From Flavobacteriaceae bacterium (lineage in GTDB: Bacteria > Bacteroidota > Bacteroidia > Flavobacteriales > Flavobacteriaceae): DNA of 64,000 bases. Position numbers and translations under genes: made by a program. The stretch covers positions 1 through 64,000 of the forward strand of contig JAHEET010000001.1 in NCBI GenBank assembly GCA_024640565.1. The letters are read 5' to 3'. The notes beneath the pieces were generated by a model. The model searched no databases. It was not told the origin of the DNA and saw only the letters and a program-made list of their open reading frames with translations. Shown here one piece after another: positions 43,372-53,000 of this stretch. Positions within the stretch are counted from its first letter, which is position 1. Each line of letters opens with the position of its first letter.

Positions 43372-45492
43372 CTAACCTTTCATTTTCTTTTTAAATTGGG
43401 TAAATTTTATTTGCTCTTCTCTAGGAAAACTATTGTTTGAAGTATCTACATCTGCTGTTTCTAAATCTGGATCCAATGCAATTTTTGTAATCTCCTTTTC
43501 AGAGGAGAAGATCTTTGTCACTTCCTTGTCATTATATCTCCAAATTTGTGCTGGATAGGTTTTTCTTTCTTTAGCGCCGTCTTTATAAGTAAATTCTACA
43601 ATGATTGGCATCACCAACCCCCCCGGTTTGTTGTAGGTAATTTCATAATGAAATTTTGAATTAACCTCTTTATTGGTAAAACTTAATCCTGCAGAGGTAT
43701 CCTCCACAAATTCGATCTCGTCATTTTCACCTGTTTTTGTTTGAAACTTTTTTACACTTTGGATTCCAATGTCTGTTACGTCTGTTGTGTAGAACCATCC
43801 TCTCCAAAACCAATCTAAATCCATTGCAGAAGCATCTTCCATAGAACGAAAGAAATCGGCTGGCGTTGGATGTTTAAATTTCCATCGCTGTGAGTAGGTT
43901 TTAAAAGCATGATCAAACAATTCTTTTCCCATAATGGTTTCTCGAAGAATCCATAGGGCTGTAGCCGGTTTCCCATATGCGTTGTTCCCAAAACTATATA
44001 CGTTGTCTCCTTTAGACATGATGGGTGCAATTTTAGATTGATCTCCATTCATGTACTTGACAATATTTTTTGGATACCCTCTCGTAATTGGGAAATCTTT
44101 GTCATAGGCCAATTCTGCTAACATTTCCATATAAGAATTCAATCCCTCATCCATCCAAGTCCATTGTCTTTCATCCGAATTTACAATCATAGGAAAGAAA
44201 TTATGTCCTACTTCATGAATCGTTACTTTAATCATTCTGTATTTAACACGGTCCGAATAGGTTCCGTCAGCATTTGGTCTTCCAGGATTGAAACAAATTT
44301 GTGGATATTCCATTCCCATTTGTCCATCTACAGAAATTGCTTTGTGATATGGATAATCAAAAGTATATTCGGAATAGGTTTTTAAGGTTTGAGCCACTGC
44401 CTTTGTAGAATGGTCTCCATACAATGGGTTTGCCTCTCTAGAGTAGTAGGAATAGGCCATAACGGTCTTCCCATTTATGTCTACAGCCATACCGTCCCAA
44501 ATAAATTTTCTCGAACTTGCAAATGCATAATCACGCACATTGGTGGCTTTAAATTTCCAAGTTTTGGTTTTCGTTGCTCTTTTCTTTTCAACCTTTTCAG
44601 CTTCTTCCTGAGATTGAATGATGACAATTTTATCAAAAGACTTTTTAGCTTCTGCTAATTTTTTTAATTGCTTGCGTGTTAATACCTCTTTCTCATTGAG
44701 TAAAACACCTGTTGCACCCAACATATGATCTTCGGGCGTGGTAATGTTTACCGTGAAATCTCCAAATTCCAAAGCGAATTCACTACGTCCCCAAAATTGA
44801 TCATTCTGCCATCCTTCTACATTGTCATACACACACATTCTCGGATAAAATTGTGCAATTACATAGTTGTTGTTTCCATCCGGAAAGTGTTCATATCCAG
44901 ATCTTCCTCCTTGAGTTCTATGGTTGTTAATGTTGTACCACCATTTTATTTTGAATTCAAACGTAGCACCAGACGGCAAAGGTGTTGTAAGATTGATACG
45001 CATCATGGTTTGATTGATTGTGTAGGATAAGTCCGAACCATCTACATGGGTCACCTCTTCAATTTTAAAACCTCCATCAAAAGCTTCAGCTGGGAAGCTT
45101 CGATCGAACCTACTTTTACTTAGTTTGCGAGGTATTTTATTGGGTTGAATGTCTGGTGTTTTAGAATCTGAAGCACGCATGTTTTGATCTAACTGTACCC
45201 ATAAATAAGCAAGTTTGTCTACAGAATTATTGTGGTAGGTAATGGTTTCATTTCCATAAATTCGTTGGTTGTCATCATCTAAAACAATGTCCATATTGTA
45301 ATCTACCTTTTGTTGGGTATAAGCAATACCTGGAGCTCCAGAAGCTGTATGTTGGCTGTTTGGAGTTGCCAACTCATCTTTTAATTGTCTGAATTTATTC
45401 TGGTTTGTGTGTCCTTGTTTTGTTTTTTGCTGTGCAAAATTGGCTCCAGCGATGAAAACAAATGAAAACAATAGGAAGCTTAATTTTTTCAT
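43372..45492 (-). CDS. M1 family aminopeptidase (copy B)
   Basis: Secreted M1 metallopeptidase of 706 residues. The signal peptide ends at GANFAQ. The zinc motif is HEVGH (H426, E427, H430), with the third ligand E449 in WMDEGLNSYMEM, and the substrate motif is GMEYP. The same PSNSQHTASGAPG-type N-terminal segment and STNNSFP-type C-terminal end occur in copy A. The two copies come from a tandem duplication, but each has its own terminator. It is upstream of copy A on the same strand. Confidence 0.88.
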   Translation of the reverse strand: MKKLSFLLFSFVFIAGANFAQQKTKQGHTNQNKFRQLKDELATPNSQHTASGAPGIAYTQQKVDYNMDIVLDDDNQRIYGNETITYHNNSVDKLAYLWVQLDQNMRASDSKTPDIQPNKIPRKLSKSRFDRSFPAEAFDGGFKIEEVTHVDGSDLSYTINQTMMRINLTTPLPSGATFEFKIKWWYNINNHRTQGGRSGYEHFPDGNNNYVIAQFYPRMCVYDNVEGWQNDQFWGRSEFALEFGDFTVNITTPEDHMLGATGVLLNEKEVLTRKQLKKLAEAKKSFDKIVIIQSQEEAEKVEKKRATKTKTWKFKATNVRDYAFASSRKFIWDGMAVDINGKTVMAYSYYSREANPLYGDHSTKAVAQTLKTYSEYTFDYPYHKAISVDGQMGMEYPQICFNPGRPNADGTYSDRVKYRMIKVTIHEVGHNFFPMIVNSDERQWTWMDEGLNSYMEMLAELAYDKDFPITRGYPKNIVKYMNGDQSKIAPIMSKGDNVYSFGNNAYGKPATALWILRETIMGKELFDHAFKTYSQRWKFKHPTPADFFRSMEDASAMDLDWFWRGWFYTTDVTDIGIQSVKKFQTKTGENDEIEFVEDTSAGLSFTNKEVNSKFHYEITYNKPGGLVMPIIVEFTYKDGAKERKTYPAQIWRYNDKEVTKIFSSEKEITKIALDPDLETADVDTSNNSFPREEQIKFTQFKKKMKG

Positions 45493-45558
45493 TCTAATTA
45501 ATTGGTTTTAATTTTTTCTAAATTTATGAATATCTGTGAATATAGGGGTGTTAAATTT

Positions 45559-46056
45559 TTAATATTTTAAAGTTTCTGAGTAATTTTTTGCATTTAATAA
45601 TACACTTTTATTGACTTGACCAACTTTCGATTTTATGAGATTTTCTTGTGCTGGAAAGTGTTGGATGAGTAATTTATTAGAAATAGCGATTTGATCAACA
45701 GCATTAATATTTTCAATCTCTAAATAAAAATACACCAATTCTCCCTCGTATTCTTTGCCAATATAATTAAACCTCTTTGCAATACCATTTACTTTAAAGG
45801 ATAGTTTCTCATTCAAATACTTTTCAAAATAAACATCATTTTCTTTGAGTTCTTTTTTAGTGGTCAATTGTAAGTCAATACTATAATCCTGGTTTAACGC
45901 TGTTTCTATGTCGTCCATAAAAACATTGATAATTATTTGGATCGATTTTGATTTGGGATTAAAGTTTATTTGTGTGAGACTCAAGTAATATTTGTGTGCA
46001 GAAAAAGACAGCACTGGTAGGAGCAGTAATAACAAAAAAGTTTTGTATCGTTTCAT
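45559..46056 (-). CDS. DUF6702-like envelope protein
   Basis: Secreted protein of 165 residues. The signal peptide ends near LSFSAHKYY. The body, YLSLTQINFNPKSKSIQIIINVFMDDIETALNQD, is typical of a small flavobacterial family commonly found next to M1 peptidases. Function unknown. ATG 46056 was chosen over TTG 46074, since it begins the basic-hydrophobic signal peptide. It sits 18 bp after the upstream gene's stop. Confidence 0.7.
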   Translation of the reverse strand: MKRYKTFLLLLLLPVLSFSAHKYYLSLTQINFNPKSKSIQIIINVFMDDIETALNQDYSIDLQLTTKKELKENDVYFEKYLNEKLSFKVNGIAKRFNYIGKEYEGELVYFYLEIENINAVDQIAISNKLLIQHFPAQENLIKSKVGQVNKSVLLNAKNYSETLKY

Positions 46057-46074
46057 AGAGGAGGAGCAATTCAA

Positions 46075-46851
46075 TTAGCGGTCCAAATTACTGTTTAATT
46101 TATTAAATTCGATGGCTTTTTCTTCTAAGAATTTAATAAGTGCAAATTCATCGTTAAAGAGCCCTTTGTTAAACATCTTGTCGGTTCTGCAAAAATACAA
46201 GAAGCGTGTTGTGTGCTCTTTTTGAATGTTAAAATTTTTTTCCAAATCATAATTGTACTGCTTCAATAAGATTTGAACATCCATATTTTCTTCAACTATC
46301 ACTTTCTTTTTTCGCAACATTTTTATTCTACCCGATAAGGTGTTTAATAGGTGATCCAAAGAGATACCGCCGCTACTGGTGGTAGCGGTGTAAATTTCGC
46401 GATCTACTTTTTTTATTTTTTTTCTTCCTGCATTCGGGAGTTCCAGGGTAACAGCGCTTATTTTATCCTCCTTCATCACTTTTTGAACATCGATGCCCAA
46501 GCGTCCAGACAAATCATGCTTTTTTAATTCAAACGCTTCTAAGACAGTAGTCTGAATAAGCAATTGAATGGCTAATTTTTTACGCGTTAAAATAGTCTTA
46601 GAAATGTAGATGATTTTTGTAATGTGCTGTACTGAAGAGAATCGCAAAGAATCTCCCAAACGCACGCGGATTTCAAACACCCCCGAATTGTTAGAAACCG
46701 TTCCTCTTTTTGTATTTAAATTTACAATGGTAGCGTCGGAAATGGTCCCAATAGAATCTTTAAGTTGCCCTGTTATCAAAGTGCTTCTTTGTGCGACCAT
46801 TCCTTTTGATACAAAGCAGAAAAGGAATAAAAAGAGCACTGTCTTATACAT
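46075..46851 (-). CDS. CarboxypepD_reg-like domain protein
   Basis: Secreted protein of 258 residues. The signal peptide ends at GMVAQ. A carboxypeptidase regulatory-like beta-sandwich follows (LITGQLKDSIGTISDATIVNLNTKRGTVSNNSGVFEI), and then a helical, Lys-rich C-terminal half with no recognised domain. Such proteins often stand beside M1 peptidase genes in flavobacteria; function unknown. ATG 46851 was chosen over GTG 46884 because the minus-strand -7 element TATTTTTG (46891-46884) overlaps the GTG. Confidence 0.65.
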   Translation of the reverse strand: MYKTVLFLFLFCFVSKGMVAQRSTLITGQLKDSIGTISDATIVNLNTKRGTVSNNSGVFEIRVRLGDSLRFSSVQHITKIIYISKTILTRKKLAIQLLIQTTVLEAFELKKHDLSGRLGIDVQKVMKEDKISAVTLELPNAGRKKIKKVDREIYTATTSSGGISLDHLLNTLSGRIKMLRKKKVIVEENMDVQILLKQYNYDLEKNFNIQKEHTTRFLYFCRTDKMFNKGLFNDEFALIKFLEEKAIEFNKLNSNLDR

Positions 46852-46883
46852 GGATATTTCTATTTTAGAAGAAAGGATACGCA

Positions 46884-46891
46884 CAAAAATA
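46884..46891 (-). promoter_or_regulatory. -7 element of the CarboxypepD-like gene
   Basis: Reads TATTTTTG on the minus strand, 32 bp before ATG 46851. A TTG at 46919-46917 is 25 bp upstream, longer than the usual spacing. Confidence 0.45.
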
Positions 46892-47021
46892 AGAAAAAAT
46901 AACCCTTCTATAAGAACAAAGAAAATTCAACGAGTTGTTTAATTGTTTGAAGTTACTGGTAAATTTTTGTTAAATAACCCTTTTAATTTTTTTAAATTCG
47001 CTGTTCATAAACCATGCTATT

Positions 47022-47723
47022 TTGAAAAAATTAATCATTGCAAGTACATCAACCCTTTATGGCAGCACCTATTTGGAGTATCTGCTGCCAACATTAGCTA
47101 CATTTTTTGAGGGAGTTACCTCATTGTTATTCATTCCATATGCAAGACCTGGTGGTATTTCCTATGACGGATATACGAAAATTGCAGCGAATGCATTTGC
47201 AAAAATAAAGATGGATGTGAAGGGGATTCATGAATTTGAAAATCCTAAGGAGGCAGTCCAAAATGCACAAGCCATCTTTACTGGTGGAGGAAATACTTTT
47301 GAGTTGTTAAACCAACTCTATCAACAGGATCTTATTACAGAATTAAAAACCGTTTTGGAAAACGGAACGCCCTATTTAGGGACCAGTGCCGGAAGTAATA
47401 TTTGTGGTGTTTCTATTCGCAATACCAATGACATGCCTATTGTGTATCCTCCTAGCTTTAAGGCATTGGAGACGATACCTTTCAATATCAATGCACATTA
47501 TTTGGATCCCGTTAAAGGGTCTACACATATGGGGGAAACGCGTGAGACACGTATCCAAGAATTTCATGTTTATAATGACACACCTGTTTTAGGTTTGCGA
47601 GAAGGTAGCTGGCTTGAAGTAATTCATGAAAAGATCTTACTAAAAGGTAAGTTGCCTGCAAGGCTGTTCCAAAAAAACCAACTCCCTAAAGAATTAACTT
47701 CAGGGCTTGAAGTGTTCATATAA
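47022..47723 (+). CDS. pepE: Dipeptidase E (peptidase S51), TTG start
   Basis: Cytoplasmic Asp-specific dipeptidase of 233 residues. The nucleophile is S122 in GTSAGSNICG. The family segments LFIPYARPGG, FTGGGNTFELLNQLY, FNINAHYLDP and GLREGSWLEV are all seen. The family start (M)KKLIIASTSTLYGSTYLEYLL maps to TTG 47022. The only nearby upstream ATG (47014) is in another frame and stops after three codons, with its TGA overlapping the TTG. The gene is divergent from the envelope-protein genes. Confidence 0.88.
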   Translation: MKKLIIASTSTLYGSTYLEYLLPTLATFFEGVTSLLFIPYARPGGISYDGYTKIAANAFAKIKMDVKGIHEFENPKEAVQNAQAIFTGGGNTFELLNQLYQQDLITELKTVLENGTPYLGTSAGSNICGVSIRNTNDMPIVYPPSFKALETIPFNINAHYLDPVKGSTHMGETRETRIQEFHVYNDTPVLGLREGSWLEVIHEKILLKGKLPARLFQKNQLPKELTSGLEVFI

Positions 47724-47728
47724 AAAAA

Positions 47729-47760
47729 AAAGCTGTAAATGAATTACAGCTTTTTTTTTA
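47729..47760 (+). terminator. Bidirectional terminator between pepE and fumC
   Basis: AGCTGTAA (47731-47738) and TTACAGCT (47744-47751) form the stem, flanked by A and T runs that serve both convergent genes. Confidence 0.85.
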
Positions 47761-47780
47761 ATATAAAGATGAGGGAGGGT

Positions 47781-49178
47781 TTATTTTAATCCACCAATCA
47801 TTTCTTCAGGTTTTACCCAAGCATCATATTCTTCAGGGGTTACATAGCCCAAACGAATGGCCGCTACTTTTAAGGTAGTGCCATTTTCATGCGCTGTATT
47901 TGCAATTTCAGCAGCTTTGTAATACCCAATTTTTGTATTTAAAGCGGTGACCAACATTAAAGAATTATTCACTAATTCTTTAATTCTTGTGTGATTTGGT
48001 TCAATTCCTGTAGCACAGTTTTCATCAAAAGATTTGCAAGCATCTCCTATTAATTGAGCAGATTGTAATACGTTTGCAGCCATCATGGGTTTAAAAACAT
48101 TTAATTCATAATGTCCCTGAGTACCACCAACTGTTACTGCGACATCATTTCCCATTACTTGCGCACACACCATGGTCAAGGCTTCTGCTTGTGTTGGATT
48201 TACTTTTCCGGGCATGATAGACGAACCGGGTTCGTTTGCCGGAATGATCAATTCTCCAATTCCAGATCGAGGTCCAGAGGCCATCATGCGAATGTCGTTT
48301 GCAATTTTATTTAATGAAACAGCAATTTGTTTCAACGATCCATGTGTTTCTACAAAAGCATCATGGGCAGCCAATGCTTCAAACTTATTTTCTGCGGTTA
48401 TAAAGGGCAATCCCGTAAACTGTGCAATGTACTTAGCCACCAAAATGTCATACCCTGGAGGGGTGTTTAAGCCGGTTCCAACAGCAGTTCCTCCGAGTGC
48501 TAATTGACTTAAATGCGTTAAGGTGTTTTTCAAAGCTTTTACGCCAAAATTTAATTGGGCTACATAGCCAGAAAACTCTTGTCCCAAAGTTAGTGGAGTA
48601 GCATCCATTAAATGCGTTCTTCCAATTTTTACAACATCTTTAAATTCTTCTGACTTTAATTTTAAGGTAGTTTTCAGTTGCTCGATGCCCGGAAGGGTGG
48701 TTTCGACAATTTTCTTGTAGACAGCAATGTGCATCCCCGTGGGAAAAGTGTCGTTTGAAGATTGTGATTTATTGACATCATCATTGGGCTGAATCGTTTT
48801 TTCGCCTTCACCAATGACATTTCCTGCAATTTCATGGGCTCTGTTGGCAATCACTTCATTCACATTCATATTTGATTGTGTACCTGACCCCGTTTGCCAG
48901 ATGACTAATGGGAATTGATCATCATGTTTCCCGGCCAAAATTTCATCACATACCTGTGCAATTAAATCCCTTTTTTCTGCAGTTAGAACACCCAAATCAC
49001 AATTGGTGTATGCTGCTGCTTTTTTAAGATAAGCAAACCCATATACAATTTCAAGAGGCATCGATCCTGCTGCACCTATTTTAAAGTTGTTGCGAGATCG
49101 TTCTGTTTGGGCTCCCCAATATTTATCTGCTGGAACCTTTACCTGTCCCATGGTATCCTTTTCTATTCTGTAGGTCAT
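47781..49178 (-). CDS. fumC: Class II fumarate hydratase
   Basis: Iron-independent fumarase of 465 residues that interconverts fumarate and malate in the TCA cycle. Conserved stretches are [28 protein letters not shown], the [14 protein letters not shown] segment with its active-site histidine, and the fumarase/lyase signature [13 protein letters not shown]. Length is as usual. It converges on pepE with a shared terminator. Confidence 0.96.
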   Translation of the reverse strand: MTYRIEKDTMGQVKVPADKYWGAQTERSRNNFKIGAAGSMPLEIVYGFAYLKKAAAYTNCDLGVLTAEKRDLIAQVCDEILAGKHDDQFPLVIWQTGSGTQSNMNVNEVIANRAHEIAGNVIGEGEKTIQPNDDVNKSQSSNDTFPTGMHIAVYKKIVETTLPGIEQLKTTLKLKSEEFKDVVKIGRTHLMDATPLTLGQEFSGYVAQLNFGVKALKNTLTHLSQLALGGTAVGTGLNTPPGYDILVAKYIAQFTGLPFITAENKFEALAAHDAFVETHGSLKQIAVSLNKIANDIRMMASGPRSGIGELIIPANEPGSSIMPGKVNPTQAEALTMVCAQVMGNDVAVTVGGTQGHYELNVFKPMMAANVLQSAQLIGDACKSFDENCATGIEPNHTRIKELVNNSLMLVTALNTKIGYYKAAEIANTAHENGTTLKVAAIRLGYVTPEEYDAWVKPEEMIGGLK

Positions 49179-49300
49179 GTTTGTTTCTGTGAAAAATTAA
49201 AATACAAATTTACGAAAACTAAGATAAAAGCTATTATGAAACGCTTTTAAAAACAATTGAAAAATTTTCATTTTACATAGTAGAATTTGAAAATATGTAT

Positions 49301-49308
49301 TATTTTTG
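49301..49308 (+). promoter_or_regulatory. -7 element of the small membrane protein gene
   Basis: TATTTTTG matches TAnnTTTG, 28 bp before ATG 49337. Confidence 0.5.
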
Positions 49309-49336
49309 CAGTATCAATATTCTCAAACAAAAGCAA

Positions 49337-49510
49337 ATGTTAGATTTTTCACAATTTTCAGGATTAGTTTTATTCATGTTCATCTTTACAGCCGGTTTTT
49401 GGTTGTTGATTTTCCTGTTAACATTTGTCGTTCCTTACTGGATTGGCGGTACAATTTGGGAAAATTTAAAATTAAAAAGAGAAGCCAAAAAAGCTGCCGA
49501 AGGTAAATAA
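49337..49510 (+). CDS. Small single-pass membrane protein
   Basis: Protein of 57 residues with one long hydrophobic segment (about residues 6-31; GLVLFMFIFTAGFWLLIFLLTFVVPYW) and a basic C-terminal tail, NLKLKREAKKAAEGK. No family was recognised. The frame is open from 49295, but ATG 49337 follows a good -7 element and lies upstream of a strong terminator, which supports a real monocistronic gene. Orientation would place the Lys-rich tail in the cytoplasm. Confidence 0.6.
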   Translation: MLDFSQFSGLVLFMFIFTAGFWLLIFLLTFVVPYWIGGTIWENLKLKREAKKAAEGK

Positions 49511-49560
49511 GTAGTTTTTTATAGAGATCGTTTTTTATGCGGTCCAACAAAATTAAAAAA

Positions 49561-49590
49561 GCAATAATCTTTTGATTATTGCTTTTTTCT
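49561..49590 (+). terminator. Terminator of the small membrane protein gene
   Basis: GCAATAATC (49561-49569) and GATTATTGC (49574-49582) form the stem with a TTTT loop and a T run. Confidence 0.85.
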
Positions 49591-50075
49591 TGCTCCAGTA
49601 TTTTCTTAGCAAAAGAAAGTGTTTTACTTTTTTTATAATTTTTTACTCAACAACCCATCCTCAACAAGTGAAATTTAAAATTTAAAATTGAGCTTTCATT
49701 TTTGATACTTTATGTTCAAGGATTGCTCTAAGAATCTCTCTATTACAAGGATGTTTTTTAGAAAACCAGAACGCAACATATATTTTCTAAATTTAAATAT
49801 CCACAACAACTGCTAAATAAGCAATACAATACCACAACAATTACTCCCAATGTGTTTTTTTTTGTTAAGAGAATCATAGTTATTTTGGCGCTATCACTAT
49901 GATTTTAGTTTATTCAAATTTGTATGTTTTTTATTGTGGTATAATTCACAGATTGAACATTTATAATACTTAAATTTATGAAAATTAATAAAAGTAGAAA
50001 CCTTTGCTCTCATTCATTTGGGTAAAATAAGTGTCTGGATGTAAATTTAGATTGTCTACAAAACAAAAATAACAC
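49591..50075. other. Long upstream region of the enzyme-barrel operon
   Basis: Nearly 500 bp without a gene. It contains two direct CCACAACAA copies (49801-49809 and 49832-49840), the inverted pair ATACCACAA (49829-49837) and TTGTGGTAT (49934-49942), and a candidate promoter next to the operon. The length and repeats suggest regulated transcription. Confidence 0.55.
50018..50049 (+). promoter_or_regulatory. Candidate promoter of the second PUL operon
   Basis: TTG (50018-50020), a 21-bp spacer, then TAAATTTA (50042-50049). It has the same terminal A as the susC -7 element and lies 26 bp before the ATG. Confidence 0.45.
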
Positions 50076-53000
50076 ATGAAGAATTATTTATTAAGAATTA
50101 TTTTACTCAGCTGTTCTTTGAGCTTTTTTGCACAAACGAATAGCGTTAAGTTAATTGACAATGCTCAAGGAATAAGATTGTCTGTCAATGGGAACAGTTT
50201 TATGATTAATGGTATGAATTGGGACTATTTTCCAATTGGTACGAACTACTCATACAGTTTATGGAATCAGTCCGAAGATGTTATTAAGGCTGCTTTAGAT
50301 GCAGAAATGAGTTTACTCAAAAATATGGGTGTAAACACTATACGAGTATACACGGGCATTCAGCCGAAATGGATTACTTACATCTATGAAACCTATGGGA
50401 TTCATACAATGCTTAATCACTCCTTTGGTAGGTATGGATTGACAATCAATGGCGCTTGGGTGGCCAAGACAGATTATTCAGATGCGACTACGCAAGCTGT
50501 TTTGTTGGAGGAAATGAAAGCCGTTGTTTCTGAATACAAAAACACCCCTGGATTACTTATGTACCTATTAGGAAATGAAAATAATTATGGATTGGTATGG
50601 AAAGGAGCCGAAACGGAAGACTTGCCTATCAATGAAGATGATTATTCTGTTGCCGCTAAGTATCTATACCAAATGTTTAACAAGGCAGCAGTCCTTATGA
50701 AAGCGATCGATGGTTCGCATCCAGTGGCAATCTGTAATGGTGATTTAGGTTTTTTAGATATTGTTGCAAAAGAATGTAAGGATGTAGACATTTACGGAAC
50801 AAATATGTATCGTGGGAAGTCTTTCGGAGATGCCTTCAAAAGAGTAAAAAATGAACTAAACATGCCCATCATGTTTACAGAATTTGGAGCAGATGCCTTC
50901 AATGCAGTGACCAACGAAGAAGATCAAAAAATGCAAGCGCACTTTATGGTTGAAAACTGGAGAGAAATTTACCAAAATGCTGCCGGATTAGGAAAAGCAG
51001 AAAATTCTTTGGGTGGTTTTACCTTTCAGTTTAGTGATGGTTGGTGGAAGTTTGGTCAGACAAAAGATTTAGATGTGCACGACAACAATGCCTCTTGGTC
51101 CAACGGAGGGTATTACATAGATTTCAAAGAAGGAAAAAATAATATGAACGAAGAATGGTTTGGAATCTGTGCCAAAGGACCTACAAATGCGGCAGGATTG
51201 TATACTTTATATCCAAGAGCTGCGTATTATTCTTTACAAGAAGCACATCGCATCAATCCATTTGATGAAGGAGTTACCTCCAGTTCAGTAGCAAAACATT
51301 TTTCGAACATTAGTTTAATGGACGGTGTCTTAAGAGCAAGAGGCGGTAATGCTACGATGGGGAGTAGTGAAAAAATACGTCTGAGTAATTTAAGAGCAGA
51401 ATTTACAACATTTAATACAGGAGGAGATTTATTAACCACCCCAAGTATTGCCGATCCAGAAAATACAGGCTATCCAAATAGAACCGGTTTCGATCATATG
51501 CAATCTTACTTTGTTGGAGTACAAGCACAACCATCTGCAAATATGAGCGCAGAAGTGAATGTCAATGTTCTAGGAAATGTAGCCGCAAATCCGATTGATG
51601 AAATATTTTATGAAAATAGAAATCGTCCAGTTGTAGTCAATACAGATAATGGAAATGTTACGCTTACAGACAATAATAGAGTGCAAGTTTACAATGCATC
51701 TTTCGATTGGAAATCAAATGCTTTTAATGTGAGAGGTTTTTATAGAACTGGTCATTACCACTGGCAATATGAAGGTGATGTTTTTGGGTTATACCCAGAA
51801 GCAAATTATGGACCTAATTTAGATATTTACGGAGGTGAGATTTTAGGTGTAGAAGTAGATGGTAAAGGTGTTTTAGAAGGCTTAAAAGCGGCTTTTGGAC
51901 CACAATTATGGTGGGGAGCGAATCCGGCCTTGCTTTTAAAATATAGTACACAAATAGGAAATTACACCTTTACAAGTGTGTTTCATGAAGATGTTAATAA
52001 AAGAGATACTAGAGAAGCACAAACATCTGGTTTTATTCCCTTACCTCAAACACGAAGACTTACCCTAGCATTGGAAAGAAAATATGACAATTTTGGATTC
52101 CAATTAGGAGGAATCTGGGGAGGTCAACCTTTAAACGGAAGAGAATATCAAGATATTAGATACAATAATGATGGTACAAGTGATGTTGTGGTAGATCGTG
52201 TAAAAGCAGCTGATAACTGGGGAAGTAAATTAAAAGTTACCTACACCAAAGGAACTTTTAACTGGTATGCACAATCTGCTGTCATGGGACTTGTTGCAAA
52301 CGGAGGTGCCGATGCAACCACTACTTTTACAGGTTGGAAATTGAAAGACACCGGAAGTGGGAATCAGGCAAACTTTTTAACAGGATTTACATTCAGTTCA
52401 GGAAACTTACAAATTGCACCAAACTTTTTATGGCAAAAACCTCTTGTAGCTGCCATGCCAAATGATATTGATGCTCCAGGAAGATTGAGAAATATACAAG
52501 CAGATCCATTTGTGGTAAGAGGCAACAGGGAAACAACTGCAGGAGAAATTTTATTTACCTACGATCCAACCCCAGGAACTTGGATGTATGAGTGGGATAA
52601 TGACCGTGCAGAAGATGCAAATTTTGCGATGAATTTAGGATTTGTATACAGACACCTACCAACAACACAAGATGCTGCAATCGGTTTCTTTTCCAATCGA
52701 TCAATTTTTGCCTTTGGAGAATCAACACCTGCAGAAGACCTTTGGGAAGTAAATTCAAGAATTGTTTCCAAAATGAGTCCAGACTTTGGGTTTATTGCAA
52801 ACCTATATTACGGAAACGGTCAAGCAAACGGGAGTGATGCACGACTGATAACAAGATCGGGAGGAGACCTTCGTATGATTTATAATAAATTGAAAGTAAC
52901 CGCTACTGCAAAGTTTAATGATTGGGGACCTTTTGACTATCATCGAGATTTTAACCTAACGTATCCAACACAGCTAATGTTGGATTTTTCGACTACTTTA

